From the NCBI GenBank assembly GCA_009909085.1, contig JAAANX010000114.1:1-48546 (forward strand): 48,546 nucleotides of DNA, given 5' to 3'. This document shows, in pieces, positions 1 to 9,845 of this stretch. The notes beneath the pieces were generated by a model. That model saw only the letters and a list, made by a program, of their open reading frames with translations, did no database searches and was not told where the DNA came from. The translations under genes were made by a program, and so were the position numbers. The stretch is from Cyanobacteria bacterium GSL.Bin1. GTDB taxonomy: Bacteria > Cyanobacteriota > Cyanobacteriia > Cyanobacteriales > Rubidibacteraceae. Every line of letters begins with the position of its first letter. The first letter of the stretch is position 1.

Positions 1-2
1 CA

Positions 3-116
3 CGAACCGAAGCGAAAGCTGGTGCTGCTGAGAAGCCAAGGGGCTGTCGTCTGGGGTCTCCCCAGACGTTTATACGCCCCGTCCAACCACATTCCGCAGG
101 AATTGGTTGTGGGTAA
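3..116 (+). CDS. C-terminal tail of a possible TnpB-like transposon protein (partial)
   Basis: An open frame enters from the left edge and runs 38 codons to TAA at 114-116. It reads RTEAKAGAAEKPRGC and then a Pro/Gly/Ser-rich low-complexity tail. Tails of this kind are seen at the end of cyanobacterial IS200/IS605-type TnpB proteins, after the nuclease domain; this is recalled from the family, not aligned. It converges with ftsI. A perfect 9-bp inverted repeat (48-56 with 60-68) lies inside the frame, fitting a structured element end. No catalytic part is visible, so the assignment is tentative. Confidence 0.35.
   Translation, partial: RTEAKAGAAEKPRGCRLGSPQTFIRPVQPHSAGIGCG
48..68. terminator. 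GC-rich hairpin between convergent genes
   Basis: CGTCTGGGG at 48-56 is the exact reverse complement of CCCCAGACG at 60-68, with a 3-nt loop, followed by a short T/A stretch. It lies just beyond the stop of the minus-strand ftsI and inside the tail of the plus-strand frame. It could be a terminator for either side, or a structured transposon end. The T-tract is weak, so function is inferred. Confidence 0.35.
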
Positions 117-117
117 T

Positions 118-1872
118 TCACGATGACTCAGCTTTCCCATCCCTCAATTCTTCGGGATGACTGGGCGGAATTCCTTCTATGGTAATTAAGCCTTCAATCA
201 CCTCTTTGACAATCGGTGCCGCAACAGTTGAACCAAACGCCAACGGTTTTTTAGGTTCATCCACTACGGCTAAGACCACATAACGGGGGGTTTGAACTGG
301 AAAAATACCAACAAAACTGGTGATTTTATCATTCTCATAGAAACCGCGGGGGGTTGCTTTCTGGGCGGTGCCTGTTTTTCCAGCTAGGCGATAACCAGGA
401 ATTTTTGCGCTAGCGCCACTCCCCTCACTCACCACTGTTTCCATCATCGCTAACACTTTTTCAGTGGTTTCTGAGGAAAAAATTTGCTGTTGCGAATACT
501 TTTTTTCTTCAATGATTTTACCATTTTGATCCACTAATCCTTTTACCACGTGAGGGGTCACTAAATTGCCTCCATTGGCGATCGCGCCGTGGAGTTGAGC
601 CAGTTTAATGGGCGTTAAAGAAAACCCTTGACCAAAGGAAGCAGTCGCCGGTTCGATCGGGTAGTTGGTAAACTGAAACTTACTTTTAATCGAGCCCGCG
701 ATTTCGCCAATTAAATCAATCCCGACTTTTTCTTCTAAGCCTAATTGTTGTAATTGATGATAATAATCAAGGGAAGGCATACGTTCCATAATTTTGATCA
801 TTCCCACATTGCTGGAAACTTGTAAAATTTCAGCAATACCAATCGTGCCATGTCCCCCTTGACTAAAGTAATCATGATTACGAATCGTCCAACCGCCGAC
901 CTTAATTTTGCCAGGGTCATTAAATTTGCTCTGAGGGGTAATGAGTCCTGCTTCTAGCGCGATCGCGACATTAATGGGTTTAAAAGTCGAGCCGGGTTCA
1001 TATAAATCGGTGATCGCCCAGTTTTTCATTTCTTCCCATTTCGCCTTAAAATACTGATTAGGATCAAAGCTGGGGTCTGTGACTAAAGATAATAATTCCC
1101 CCGTATGAACATCCATAACAATCACCGTTCCACGCTCGGCATCAAAGGCTTGCATTTGTTTTTTCAAGGCTTTATCGGCTAAGCGTTGTAAATTAATATC
1201 CAGGGTGAGTTGGAGTTCTTTTTCATCAAAATCAACGGCTTGTGGCGGTAGGGAAACCGGTAAAACATGACCATTTCTTGTTTTTTGAACCAGCGGGAGA
1301 TCTTTAGGTGTGCGCGTTAATTTGTCTTGTTGGGTAAATTCAACCCCACTTTTCCCCTGATGCTCATCTTTTTGTACATATCCCAGAACATTGGCGGCTA
1401 ATGTTTCATGGGGGTAATAGCGACTATAGGTGGGTCTTAAATCTAAACCATCCCGATTTAAGGCTCGAATATCATCTGCTAGTTCTTCCGTTAAGTTATC
1501 CCGAAGCCGAATTCCCGAGGGTTGTTGTTGAAACCGTTTTGTTAACTCACTTTGACTGGTGCCTTCTAGGATGTTAGCTAACTCTTGAGCAATAACGGAA
1601 TGAGATGGCTGGAAGTATTTCGGATGAACATAGAGGGTATAAACAGCGCGATCCGTCGCTAAAACATTTCCCTGTCGATCCACAATTGAACGTCGAGGAA
1701 CGTAATCTTTGAGGGAAAATCGCTGTTGGTTAGCCGCTTTTTCATGCAGTCGTTGTCCCTTGACTTCAAGAATTTGCAGGTGATAGACTCTTGCGCCTAA
1801 GCCAACCGCTGCGAGTAGGAAAAATATCCAAATGAAGATTAATCTTCTGAATTCCCGATTGACGTTTTGCAT
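118..1872 (-). CDS. ftsI: Peptidoglycan D,D-transpeptidase FtsI (class B PBP, PBP3-like)
   Basis: Septal peptidoglycan transpeptidase. There is one N-terminal membrane anchor (about residues 10-30), then a PBP dimer domain, then the transpeptidase domain. All three active-site motifs are visible: EPGSTFK (Ser about 295), SSN (about 353-355) and KTGT (about 499-502). At 584 residues it has the usual family length. The ATG at 1870-1872 (MQNVNREF) is preferred over an upstream TTG at 1885-1887, because the latter overlaps the preceding gene. The FtsL-like gene upstream ends only 4 nt before this start, so the two are very likely cotranscribed. Confidence 0.93.
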   Translation of the reverse strand: MQNVNREFRRLIFIWIFFLLAAVGLGARVYHLQILEVKGQRLHEKAANQQRFSLKDYVPRRSIVDRQGNVLATDRAVYTLYVHPKYFQPSHSVIAQELANILEGTSQSELTKRFQQQPSGIRLRDNLTEELADDIRALNRDGLDLRPTYSRYYPHETLAANVLGYVQKDEHQGKSGVEFTQQDKLTRTPKDLPLVQKTRNGHVLPVSLPPQAVDFDEKELQLTLDINLQRLADKALKKQMQAFDAERGTVIVMDVHTGELLSLVTDPSFDPNQYFKAKWEEMKNWAITDLYEPGSTFKPINVAIALEAGLITPQSKFNDPGKIKVGGWTIRNHDYFSQGGHGTIGIAEILQVSSNVGMIKIMERMPSLDYYHQLQQLGLEEKVGIDLIGEIAGSIKSKFQFTNYPIEPATASFGQGFSLTPIKLAQLHGAIANGGNLVTPHVVKGLVDQNGKIIEEKKYSQQQIFSSETTEKVLAMMETVVSEGSGASAKIPGYRLAGKTGTAQKATPRGFYENDKITSFVGIFPVQTPRYVVLAVVDEPKKPLAFGSTVAAPIVKEVIEGLITIEGIPPSHPEELRDGKAESS

Positions 1873-1876
1873 AGGT

Positions 1877-2368
1877 TTAATAGGCAATGGGACGATTGGT
1901 TAGGAAAGCGTTCTGGTTTTCTGGTTCTGAAGAAGAGGGAGAGACTTCCGCATTGGGAATCGCTGCGGGTTGCAAATAAATATTGCGCTCTGGGGTGATC
2001 GGAACCAAGTTTTGACTATTATTACTTCCTGATTCAGCAATTTCATCTTTCAGTGCTTCATTAATACCAGTAACTGTACGCTCATAACGCTGTAAGCTTT
2101 GTAACTCTTCATATTCTTGGTTCCATGCTTGTTGAGTCCGAAATTGCAAGCCATACATCACTAAACTCAGCGCGATCGCGCCCAAAGCTACTAAGGAAGA
2201 GGTATGTTGCAACAACAATAAAATCTGAATGAACACAGGAAATGACTTTTTCTTCTTTGGAGAAGAAGATTGCCATTGTTGAGGAAGGGGCTGGGAAGTG
2301 ACTCTCGAACCAGAAGATTTGGAACGACGAACGCGATTCGACGGTTTTGATTTGGAAACAGTAAACAT
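1877..2368 (-). CDS. Small FtsL-like single-pass membrane protein
   Basis: 163 residues. A basic, Ser/Pro-rich cytoplasmic N-terminus (1-44) is followed by one hydrophobic helix (about 45-72, FIQILLLLQHTSSLVALGAI), a Gln/Glu-rich segment likely to form a coiled coil (about 77-110), and a loose Pro/Ser/Asn tail. Size, topology and position directly upstream of ftsI match FtsL/FtsB-type divisome proteins, but sequence alone does not prove homology. It is best read as a cyanobacterial divisome partner expressed with ftsI. Confidence 0.6.
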   Translation of the reverse strand: MFTVSKSKPSNRVRRSKSSGSRVTSQPLPQQWQSSSPKKKKSFPVFIQILLLLQHTSSLVALGAIALSLVMYGLQFRTQQAWNQEYEELQSLQRYERTVTGINEALKDEIAESGSNNSQNLVPITPERNIYLQPAAIPNAEVSPSSSEPENQNAFLTNRPIAY

Positions 2369-2877
2369 AATTTAAGTCAAGAAATTAGCGATAATCCCTA
2401 CACCAATAGTGTTGAAATTGCCATTATCCTAACACTAGCTCGTTGCCTTTCCTTCAGAAGAATCACTCAATAAATCAAATCTAAACTATTGATTATGCCT
2501 CATTTTTACTTTATTTTCTTCTCCAATAGTTACTTTGATTCAGAACTTTAAATCTTATGCTTTTATTACAATTTAGTACATCTCACGACTGTTGCAAAGC
2601 CGGTTTGGCTTAAGGGTAAAAAAATGACGATCAAGCAGAAAACTTAATGACTGAAGACTAGAGTGTGAACTGAAGACTCTTGATTTCGTTTAGTTTATTA
2701 TCAATAGAGAGTAAACGAAGGAAAATCAGTCAACTCTAGTTAGTCTCGTTTAAAAGTGATTAGGATTACTGTATTAAAAGATTTTTATCATGTTAAAGGT
2801 GAAACGAAAATTATCTGGAAGTTCATCACTAAGGATTAGACTGAGTAGAACAGATGCGGGAAAAGTTTGAACAATGA
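2369..2877. other. 509-bp divergent intergenic region
   Basis: An AT-rich gap between the divergent ftsL-like/ftsI pair and the PfkB kinase gene, so it should hold promoters for both. The 10-mer ACTGAAGACT occurs twice about 20 bp apart (near 2649 and 2669). I see no RNA gene, no convincing ORF and no clear operator. Confidence 0.5.
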
Positions 2878-3927
2878 ATGGGTTCAAAAAAGGTAATGAA
2901 TGATTTTTTAGCACAATTAGAAGCCAATTCTCAACGATTGTTTAATCTCTTAGATGCTTTTGAACAGCCCTCTATTTTAGTCGTGGGCGATTTAGCCTTA
3001 GATGAGTTTGTCAATGGGGAAGTCGAACGTCTCTCGCGAGAAGCCCCAGTATTAATTTTGCGCCATGAAAATACCGTCCAAATTCCAGGCGGGGGGGGGA
3101 ATGCCGTTTATAATTTGGCCAAGCTGGGGGCTCAAGTGAAAGTGGCAGGTTTAATTGGCAATGATGCTCAAGGAAAAGCCCTTCAAGACATTTTTACCAA
3201 GGCAGGAATTGATACGGCTGGGATCATTGCTGAGCGCGATCGCGAAACAGTCACCAAAACTCGGATTTCGGGTCATGCTCGCCAATCGGTCACGCAGCAA
3301 ATCGTCCGGCTTGATCGCAAATCAAACTTTCCCCCAAGTGAGAATTCGGTTTTACAAATTGCTCATTATGTCAAAGCATCAATCCCAGCAGTAGATGCGG
3401 TGGTCTGTTCCGATTATGGCGATGGTGTCCTCAGTTCACCGGTAATCGCCTCCGCTTTATCTCATAATTGCACGGTTGTCGATGCTCAAAATAACTTATC
3501 CCGTTATCGAGGCGCTACGCTGTTTACCCCTAACCTACCAGAAGCAGAAGCAGCAGTTGGATATAACATTAGTAACGAAGATTTGTTATCTAAAGCCGGA
3601 AGAGATCTCCTCCATTTGACCCAAGCCAACTATATCTTGATTACGCGCGGAGAACAAGGCATGAGCCTCTTTAGCCAAACCGGAGAGATTGATCATATTC
3701 CTCCATTTAACCGCACAGATGTATTTGATGTCACTGGTGCTGGCGATACGGTGGTTTCAGCCTTAACCATTAGTTTGTGTGCTGGTGCCAGTCCTTGGGA
3801 AGCAGCCGTGTTAGGAAACCTTGCTGCAAGTATTGTGGTCCGTCAGTTTGGCACCGCAACCACCAGTGTTGAGGAAATGAAACTTGGCTTACAAACTTTG
3901 TTGGAGGATCCCAGTTTATTGGAGTAG
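2878..3927 (+). CDS. PfkB-family sugar kinase, HldE/RfaE1-like
   Basis: 349 residues with a full ribokinase fold: an N-terminal beta segment (ILVVGDLALDEFV), the substrate-binding GGGGNAVYNLAKLG motif near residue 71, and the C-terminal DVTGAGDT signature with catalytic Asp about 290. Overall pattern is closest to D-glycero-D-manno-heptose-7-phosphate kinase (RfaE domain 1) rather than fructokinase or adenosine kinase. It would make a sugar bisphosphate for nucleotide-sugar synthesis, which fits the sugar nucleotidylyltransferase next door, though that gene is on the opposite strand. An alternative start (MNDFLAQ) lies 6 codons in. The exact substrate is not provable from sequence. Confidence 0.82.
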   Translation: MGSKKVMNDFLAQLEANSQRLFNLLDAFEQPSILVVGDLALDEFVNGEVERLSREAPVLILRHENTVQIPGGGGNAVYNLAKLGAQVKVAGLIGNDAQGKALQDIFTKAGIDTAGIIAERDRETVTKTRISGHARQSVTQQIVRLDRKSNFPPSENSVLQIAHYVKASIPAVDAVVCSDYGDGVLSSPVIASALSHNCTVVDAQNNLSRYRGATLFTPNLPEAEAAVGYNISNEDLLSKAGRDLLHLTQANYILITRGEQGMSLFSQTGEIDHIPPFNRTDVFDVTGAGDTVVSALTISLCAGASPWEAAVLGNLAASIVVRQFGTATTSVEEMKLGLQTLLEDPSLLE

Positions 3928-3950
3928 GGGAGTGAAAATTCTCCTACTCC
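3921..3950. terminator. Bidirectional hairpin between convergent genes
   Basis: GGAGTAGG at 3921-3928 pairs with CCTACTCC at 3943-3950, and the stem can extend inward with mismatches. It starts at the stop codon of the plus-strand kinase and lies just before the stop of the minus-strand nucleotidylyltransferase. There is no long T-tract on either side, so it is a plausible shared terminator or mRNA end stabiliser. Confidence 0.5.
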
Positions 3951-3962
3951 AGCCAACGCCTC

Positions 3963-5123
3963 TTACTCACCGATTAGGAGTTGCGCGATCGCTTCTTGTT
4001 CTTCCAATTCAAATTGCGGTGGCGTTTGTCGAGCATCGGTAATCAACCAGTCCAAAGCAGCTGCTTGCACATCGATGGTGGTACCTGTTTTATCCACACA
4101 GTAGCGTCCAAAAACCAGTTTATCCACTAAACGGACCTTGGGACCCAATCGCGAATATTCAAAAATCACGCTGTTTTTGACCGTTGCTCCGCTACAAATC
4201 CAACAATTGGGACCAATCATAGCCGGACCAACAATTGTCGCCCCATCTTCAATGCGGGTCATACCACCAATATAAACCGGTCCGGTAATATCAACTTTAT
4301 CCCAGTTCACTGCGACATTGAGTCCAGTATAAACACCAGGGGTAACTTCATGTCCCGGGATGTCAACGTTTTTAATTTCTCCGAGCAACACGCCTCGAAC
4401 CGCATGCCAATAATCTGGAACTTTTCCAATATCCACCCATTGGAAATCCATGGGAACCGCATAGAACGGTGCCCCTTTTGCAACCAGTTTTGGGAATAAA
4501 TCACTACCGAGGTCATAGACTTGATCGGGAGGAATATAGTCGATCACTTCCGGTTCGAGAATATAAATCCCGGTATTGATTTTGGTGCTGAGTGCTTCTT
4601 CAACCGAAGGTTTTTCTTGGAAAGCAGTAATCCGGTTGTTGTCATCAGTAACCACAACTCCATAACTCGAGACTTTATCTGGGGGAACATCCTTGGTAAT
4701 AACGGTTGCGATCGCGCCTCTCTCTTTATGTTGTTTCAGCGCTGCCGTTAAATCTAAGTCAATTAGCGCATCCCCACAAAGCACCACAAACGTATCATCA
4801 AAAAACTTATTAAAATCTTGAATCCGCCGAATCCCGCCTGCAGAGCTTAATGCTTCACCAACTAATTCGCCATCAACAATCCGCCCCTCAAAAGAATAGG
4901 CAATATCGACGCCAAAGCGTTGACCATCTCGAAAATAACTTTCAATTTCTTGGGCAAGATGGCTGACATTGACCATTACTTCGGTAAAACCATGTTGGCG
5001 TAATAGTTCTAACAAAAACTCCATGACTGGCTTTTGTAGAATGGGTATGAGTGGTTTGGGAATGGTGTAAGTAATCGGTCGGACGCGAGTCCCTTTCCCT
5101 GCTGCCAAAATCATGGCTTTCAT
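3963..5123 (-). CDS. Sugar-1-phosphate nucleotidylyltransferase with left-handed beta-helix tail
   Basis: 386 residues from the ATG at 5121-5123 (MKAMILAAG); an in-frame ATG six codons upstream would break the usual start. The N-terminal nucleotidyltransferase domain has the signature LAAGKGTRVRPIT and PKPLIPI, then a catalytic-type CGDALIDLDL segment. The C-terminal half has hexapeptide-like repeats (GMTRIEDGATIVGPAMIGPN) typical of a left-handed beta helix. This architecture matches cyanobacterial mannose-1-phosphate guanylyltransferase or glucose-1-phosphate thymidylyltransferase-like proteins. It supplies activated sugar for polysaccharide; which nucleotide and sugar cannot be told. Confidence 0.85.
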   Translation of the reverse strand: MKAMILAAGKGTRVRPITYTIPKPLIPILQKPVMEFLLELLRQHGFTEVMVNVSHLAQEIESYFRDGQRFGVDIAYSFEGRIVDGELVGEALSSAGGIRRIQDFNKFFDDTFVVLCGDALIDLDLTAALKQHKERGAIATVITKDVPPDKVSSYGVVVTDDNNRITAFQEKPSVEEALSTKINTGIYILEPEVIDYIPPDQVYDLGSDLFPKLVAKGAPFYAVPMDFQWVDIGKVPDYWHAVRGVLLGEIKNVDIPGHEVTPGVYTGLNVAVNWDKVDITGPVYIGGMTRIEDGATIVGPAMIGPNCWICSGATVKNSVIFEYSRLGPKVRLVDKLVFGRYCVDKTGTTIDVQAAALDWLITDARQTPPQFELEEQEAIAQLLIGE

Positions 5124-5333
5124 AGCGCATTGACTCCTCAATTCTCATTTGGGTGTTTATTGGCTCCTCTGATCCCAGTCGCTGTATAGGATAAGAGGAT
5201 AAGTGTTTAGATTGCATTGTAGCGGTTCTTAGCAATGCATTTTTGTTGCCGGGTGATTCATTATCTACTGGCTGACTGAATCTTGCAACTGCTTTTTGGC
5301 TTAGCTTCATTATCTCACTATTATAATCCTCCT

Positions 5334-6149
5334 TCAATCACTAAGTTTTTTCTCCTGAAGAAAGCGTAAATGTAGGTCTTGATAGAACGCTGCTTGGGAT
5401 AATTCCACTTTAGATTGTGCTGATAGTAATAGTAAAGCCCAAAAAATTCCCACTCGATTCCCTTTCTCTGTTACGGGTTCGGAACCATTCTCTGCTGTTG
5501 TTTCTATTTTCTGTTGCTTCCAACGTGCAGCAAGCTCATCTAAGCTCATCCAAAGTTCTTCCGAATTGAAGAGAGAGGTTTCCCGCAGCAAGAAGGTTTC
5601 TAGTTCGGTCGCCAGTTCGGTTAAATTTTCATTATGAGCCAGATGGGTGATCATCTGTGCTGTTTCTCGCTTTGAAGAAGTGCGCGATCGCGCACGAGAG
5701 GCTGGGGAAGTATCTTCAATTTGCTCCCCTAGTTCTTTGAGATAAGTAATTAACTCTGAAAGCGTGACCCGTCGTTTCTGGGGAGGGGGGGCACTCCCAC
5801 GCCGCCGAATATGGTGTTCTAATTTTTGCGGGAGTCGGCGGCGGGAGGTTTCTGCTTCTTCCGGAATCGGCTCATCTGCTTCGGCTTCCTCCTGGTCATC
5901 TTCAGCCAGGGCTTCTAAGGTATCCGCTTTGAACGAGACCAACATTGAAGCCCAAAGAAAGGCTTGTCCGGATTGGGGTAAGTGAAGCTGACTGAGTTGA
6001 TCTAAATCTTGCAAGAATCGATCAATCACTTTAATCACATCGACATCCCAGGGATCGATTTCTCGACGTTGGGCGAGATCAATCAAGAGGGTAATTGCTG
6101 CATTCGCAGGACTCGCTTCTTCAGTCCCCATACTCGCATCTAGATTCAT
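5334..6149 (-). CDS. scpA: Segregation and condensation protein ScpA
   Basis: 271 residues. The start MNLDASMGTEEASPANAAITLLIDLAQRR, with the IDPWDVDVIKV motif near residue 36, is diagnostic of the ScpA kleisin N-terminus. The C-terminus (RVGIFWALLLLSAQSKVELSQ) is the winged-helix part that binds SMC. The middle has an acidic linker and an Arg/Pro-rich stretch. ScpA bridges SMC heads in the chromosome condensin complex. Its start overlaps the stop of the upstream LapA-domain gene by 4 nt (6146-6149), so translation is probably coupled. Confidence 0.9.
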   Translation of the reverse strand: MNLDASMGTEEASPANAAITLLIDLAQRREIDPWDVDVIKVIDRFLQDLDQLSQLHLPQSGQAFLWASMLVSFKADTLEALAEDDQEEAEADEPIPEEAETSRRRLPQKLEHHIRRRGSAPPPQKRRVTLSELITYLKELGEQIEDTSPASRARSRTSSKRETAQMITHLAHNENLTELATELETFLLRETSLFNSEELWMSLDELAARWKQQKIETTAENGSEPVTEKGNRVGIFWALLLLSAQSKVELSQAAFYQDLHLRFLQEKKLSD

Positions 6150-6514
6150 GATTCCGTTTTGGAGGTTTCCTCGCCTTGGGGTAAACGTTTTTGTTGTTCT
6201 TCTAGCTGCATTTTATAGTTTTCAACGTCTTTACTGAGGGTCTCTACCTCTTTCTCTTTCTTTTTTAATTCTCGTTTCTGACCAAAGGTTGCAATTTGAC
6301 GAGTGAGACGGCTCCAAATACTATATAACCAAGCTAGGGTTGCTCCAATCCCCATCGCTAAAATCAGTTCAATGGCTAAGGGCGCTTGCACTTCATACCC
6401 CGGAATAATTTGAATGGTCGTTAGTTCGGTATTTTCGATACTAAACAACACTAAAGCCAAGCCACTGGCAAAAATCACCACAAAATTAAGAATACGCATT
6501 ACAAACTCACTCAC
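6146..6514 (-). CDS. LapA-domain (DUF1049) membrane protein
   Basis: 122 residues. Two hydrophobic helices (about 5-25 and 43-65) enclose the SIENTELTTIQIIPG segment typical of the LapA family. A charged coiled coil follows (KRELKKKEKEVETLSKDVENY). LapA proteins are small inner-membrane proteins linked to envelope and LPS assembly in other bacteria; the cyanobacterial role is not established. It precedes and overlaps scpA. Confidence 0.8.
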   Translation of the reverse strand: MSEFVMRILNFVVIFASGLALVLFSIENTELTTIQIIPGYEVQAPLAIELILAMGIGATLAWLYSIWSRLTRQIATFGQKRELKKKEKEVETLSKDVENYKMQLEEQQKRLPQGEETSKTES

Positions 6515-6571
6515 TTGTCACTCTCTTCAGAGATATCATGCCAGACTTTGGTCTCCTGTAAACCATTATTT

Positions 6572-7822
6572 TTAATTTGGAGCAGATTTTTCTAATTTCT
6601 CTAAAAGTCGCCAACACAGCCAGAGGGCGCGGGGAACATGAAAACAGCCCTTGTAAGGACCTCCCTTGAAGCGATGGGTAACATTGCCAGCGCGATCGAG
6701 ATAGCCAAACCATTCGCCATATTTCGGGTCACGGAAATGGCTAAAAATATAGGCATCTACTTGCTGAAACGCTTCCCAATCGGCTCGTTCTCCCGTGAGG
6801 GAAAAATTTAAGAGATGGGCGTACAAGGCTTCACAATGCACCCACCATAGTTTCATAAACCATTCCAAGGGCGTCGGGCTATACCCTTGGGCATCCAGGA
6901 AATAATAAATCCCGCCATATTCAGCATCCCAACCCCGCTCAAAAGACCAGCGAATCATCTCAATCGCCGTTTCTGATAACGCCGGTTTTTGTAAGTGTTG
7001 CGCCCAATGTTGGAGAAACCAACCTGCTTCTATGGCGTGTCCTGGATTGATTAATCTACCTTCACTACTATTGATGAGTTGTCCCTCAGGAGTGACCGTT
7101 TCATAAACGGTTTTTGTCTCCGGATGAATATGACGTCTTAAACGATGAATACAATCATCGACTTCTCGCTGATAGGCGTGGGTGTCTTCTTCTGCGACTT
7201 CTGCAATTAAATTCAGCAAAATCATGGGGACGGCTAAACTTTGAGCAGACGTTTGCCCCGAATAATGCGGTCGCCCCACTTTTGTCCAATCCTGCGCCCA
7301 ATCCCAAACGTTTTCTAGTTCTAACTTTGCTTCCTTTAAGAGTTGGGGTTGTTCACTGGCACGAGCAAACTCAGCCAGTGCCATGATATAAAAGCATTCA
7401 GAAAAAATTTTCCGTTGTTGATAAATTGGCTTTCCTTGGGCAGTGACGGAAAAATAAACCCGGCGATCCTCTCGAATCGCATAATTTTGCAAGAAATCAG
7501 CCCCTAAACGCGCCATTGTTAACCATTCGGGTTTTGATTCAATGTCGCGATAAAACTTACTGAAGATCCAAACTTGTCGTCCTTGTAACCAGATATGTTT
7601 AGTTGAATCATAGACTGTACCATCTTGGTCAAGGCAGTTGAAGTAACCGCCATGCTTCCAATCCGGAGAATGCTTTTCCCAAAAGGGAATGACATTTTCT
7701 AATAACTCTTGTTCGTATTTCCTACCATAGTGCTGGAACTGAGAGGAAGGGACGGCAAGCGTGTCTTTCATGGCAAAAGTAGAATCCGATTCAGGGGGTG
7801 CTGCAGCTCTCACCGTTGGCAT
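6572..7822 (-). CDS. AGE-family (N-acylglucosamine 2-epimerase-like) sugar epimerase
   Basis: 416 residues with the alpha/alpha-barrel signatures of the AGE family: HGGYFNCLDQDG near the start, WLQGRQVWIFSKFY, NPGHAIEAGWFL (His in the active-site region) and GGIYYFLD, ending near KGCFHVPRALW. Relatives interconvert N-acetylglucosamine/N-acetylmannosamine, or mannose/glucose in free or disaccharide form; the substrate here is not resolved. The ATG at 7820-7822 overlaps the ftsH stop codon by one base (TAATG), giving translational coupling. A second ATG 17 codons in (MKDTL, 7769-7771) is the alternative start. Confidence 0.85.
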   Translation of the reverse strand: MPTVRAAAPPESDSTFAMKDTLAVPSSQFQHYGRKYEQELLENVIPFWEKHSPDWKHGGYFNCLDQDGTVYDSTKHIWLQGRQVWIFSKFYRDIESKPEWLTMARLGADFLQNYAIREDRRVYFSVTAQGKPIYQQRKIFSECFYIMALAEFARASEQPQLLKEAKLELENVWDWAQDWTKVGRPHYSGQTSAQSLAVPMILLNLIAEVAEEDTHAYQREVDDCIHRLRRHIHPETKTVYETVTPEGQLINSSEGRLINPGHAIEAGWFLQHWAQHLQKPALSETAIEMIRWSFERGWDAEYGGIYYFLDAQGYSPTPLEWFMKLWWVHCEALYAHLLNFSLTGERADWEAFQQVDAYIFSHFRDPKYGEWFGYLDRAGNVTHRFKGGPYKGCFHVPRALWLCWRLLEKLEKSAPN

Positions 7823-9720
7823 TACTGGTTTCCAGAGGGAACCAGTTGCTTTTTCGGCAGTTGAGTGTATTGAGACACAATTTTCCGAAACTCTTCCCCT
7901 TCAATGGTTTCTTCGTAGAGCAGCAGATCAACCAAATGATCCATGAGAGGGCGGTTTTCGCGGATAATTTGGCGGGCTTTTTCATAACAGCGCAGCGCGA
8001 TCGCGCGCACTTGCTGGTCAATTTTTGTCGCCACTTCTTCAGAATAGTCAGGATGACGATTGGCATCCCCTCGCCCTAAAAAGACCTGTTCGCTTTGACC
8101 TTCCAATGCCAAAGGACCCAAATCAGACATCCCATAACGGGTTACCATTTCTCGCGCCAAGTTGGAGACGACTTTTAAGTCATTACTCGCACCGGCTGTG
8201 ACCTCGGCATCGCCAAAGATTTCTTTTTCTGCGGCGCGTCCCCCTAAAGTAATGGTAATCCGGTCGATCATCCACGCCCGGGTGTATAATCCGCTATCAA
8301 CCATATCTTCATTAAAACTTTGTTGAGCGAAACCGCCGACACCCCCAGCACGAGGAATAATCGTCACTTTATTCAACGGATCGGAATGTTCTAATAGGGT
8401 CATCAACAGGGCGTGTCCCACTTCATGGTAAGCAATGAGACGTTTTTTCTTGCTATCGAGCAGTGGATTCAAACTTAAGCCGATGGTAATGCGATCTAAG
8501 GCATCATCAATTTCTCGGTTCGTAATCGTGTCTTTGAAACGGCGTGCGGTGAGAATTGCCGCTTCATTGAGGAGGTTGGCTAAATCAGCACCAGACAAAC
8601 CGGGGGTTCTGCGCGCGATCGCTTCTAAAGAAACATCTGGGTCAAGTTTTTTGTTCCGAGAATGAACATCTAAAATTCCTAAGCGCCCTTTGTAACTGGG
8701 TAAGTCCACAGTAATTTGCCGATCAAATCGTCCGGGACGCAATAAGGCTGGATCCAGGACATCTGGGCGGTTTGTCGCCGCAATGACAATCACCCCAGCA
8801 TTTTCTTCAAACCCATTCATTTCAGTTAACAATTGGTTAAGGGTTTGTTCCCGTTCGTCATTTCCCCCGCCAACACCGGCACCGCGTTTGCGTCCGACGG
8901 CGTCAATTTCATCAATAAAAACGAGACAGGGGGCATTTTCTTTGGCTTTTTTAAATAAATCTCTGACGCGAGAGGCACCCACCCCGACAAACATTTCTAC
9001 AAATTCCGACCCGGAAATGCTGTAAAAGGGGACCCCGGCTTCTCCTGAAACGGCTTTCGCGAGGAGGGTTTTCCCGGTTCCAGGCGATCCCACCAGTAAC
9101 ACTCCTTTCGGAATTTTAGCCCCTACTGCGGTAAAGCGTTCTGTTTCTTTGAGGAAGGTCACCACTTCTTGTAGTTCTTCTTTGGCTTCATCAATTCCTG
9201 CCACATCATCAAAGCGAATGCCCGTTTGGTCTTCCACTTGGTATCGAGCACGAGATTTTCCGAAACTCATGGCCTGTCCGGAGGCTTTTGCAGAACGGCG
9301 AATAATCAAAGCCAGTCCTCCCACCAACAGTAGGATCAGGACACCATTAGCAATAATACCGGCAGTTTGACTGTTATCGTTAGAGGCTTCCACATCAATG
9401 GGAATGTCGCTATTCCGTAATTGGGCGATTAATTCGCTATTTTGCTCAAATAACCTCACTTCTCGCTTAACAGTTTCACCACTTTCCCCAACCATCTCAA
9501 CAATTGCGATATTGGTACGGGGATCGAGTTCCACTCTTTCTACTTCTCCTTGCTCAATTTTCTGGAGAAATTGGCTGTAACTTAATTCCTCAGACTTATT
9601 TTGTGCCAGGGTTGGGGAGGCAAAAAAAACACTTTGGAGAATCATCCAACCGGTTGCGAGGGGAAGGAAATAGCGGGAAATCGGCTTGCGGTGGGTTTTA
9701 GCGCCAAATTGTTTTTTCAT
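7822..9720 (-). CDS. ftsH: ATP-dependent zinc metalloprotease FtsH
   Basis: Membrane-bound AAA+ protease that degrades damaged membrane proteins, including photosystem II subunits in cyanobacteria. The start is placed at MKKQFG (9718-9720). Visible in order: an N-terminal hydrophobic signal anchor ending near SPTLAQ, a periplasmic FtsH-extracellular domain ([19 protein letters not shown]), a second membrane helix, Walker A GSPGTGKT, Walker B VFIDEID, the second region of homology with RPGRFDRQ, and the zinc-binding HEVGH. About 632 residues, full length. Cyanobacteria carry four FtsH paralogues; the N-terminus does not let me say which one this is. Confidence 0.95.
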   Translation of the reverse strand: MKKQFGAKTHRKPISRYFLPLATGWMILQSVFFASPTLAQNKSEELSYSQFLQKIEQGEVERVELDPRTNIAIVEMVGESGETVKREVRLFEQNSELIAQLRNSDIPIDVEASNDNSQTAGIIANGVLILLLVGGLALIIRRSAKASGQAMSFGKSRARYQVEDQTGIRFDDVAGIDEAKEELQEVVTFLKETERFTAVGAKIPKGVLLVGSPGTGKTLLAKAVSGEAGVPFYSISGSEFVEMFVGVGASRVRDLFKKAKENAPCLVFIDEIDAVGRKRGAGVGGGNDEREQTLNQLLTEMNGFEENAGVIVIAATNRPDVLDPALLRPGRFDRQITVDLPSYKGRLGILDVHSRNKKLDPDVSLEAIARRTPGLSGADLANLLNEAAILTARRFKDTITNREIDDALDRITIGLSLNPLLDSKKKRLIAYHEVGHALLMTLLEHSDPLNKVTIIPRAGGVGGFAQQSFNEDMVDSGLYTRAWMIDRITITLGGRAAEKEIFGDAEVTAGASNDLKVVSNLAREMVTRYGMSDLGPLALEGQSEQVFLGRGDANRHPDYSEEVATKIDQQVRAIALRCYEKARQIIRENRPLMDHLVDLLLYEETIEGEEFRKIVSQYTQLPKKQLVPSGNQ

Positions 9721-9845
9721 TGGTTTTATCGGATACTGCAATATCTTGGGGGTGAGCAAGGGAAGGGTCAAATTATCCCTTTCTTTAGTCTAGAAAAAAA
9801 AAGACGTTTCGGGTGAACGCCTGGACCAGGGAGTTGAGTGTTGAG

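Noticed and set aside
2369-2877. Search for a tRNA or small RNA gene in the long divergent gap
   Set aside because: No T-loop GTTCGA-type motif with matching acceptor stem was found, and no strong hairpin followed by a T-tract.
4942-5337. 131-residue minus-strand frame at the start of the nucleotidylyltransferase gene
   Set aside because: Half of it overlaps the real gene in another frame, and the upstream half has no recognisable family. The 5124-5333 spacer more likely holds the promoter.
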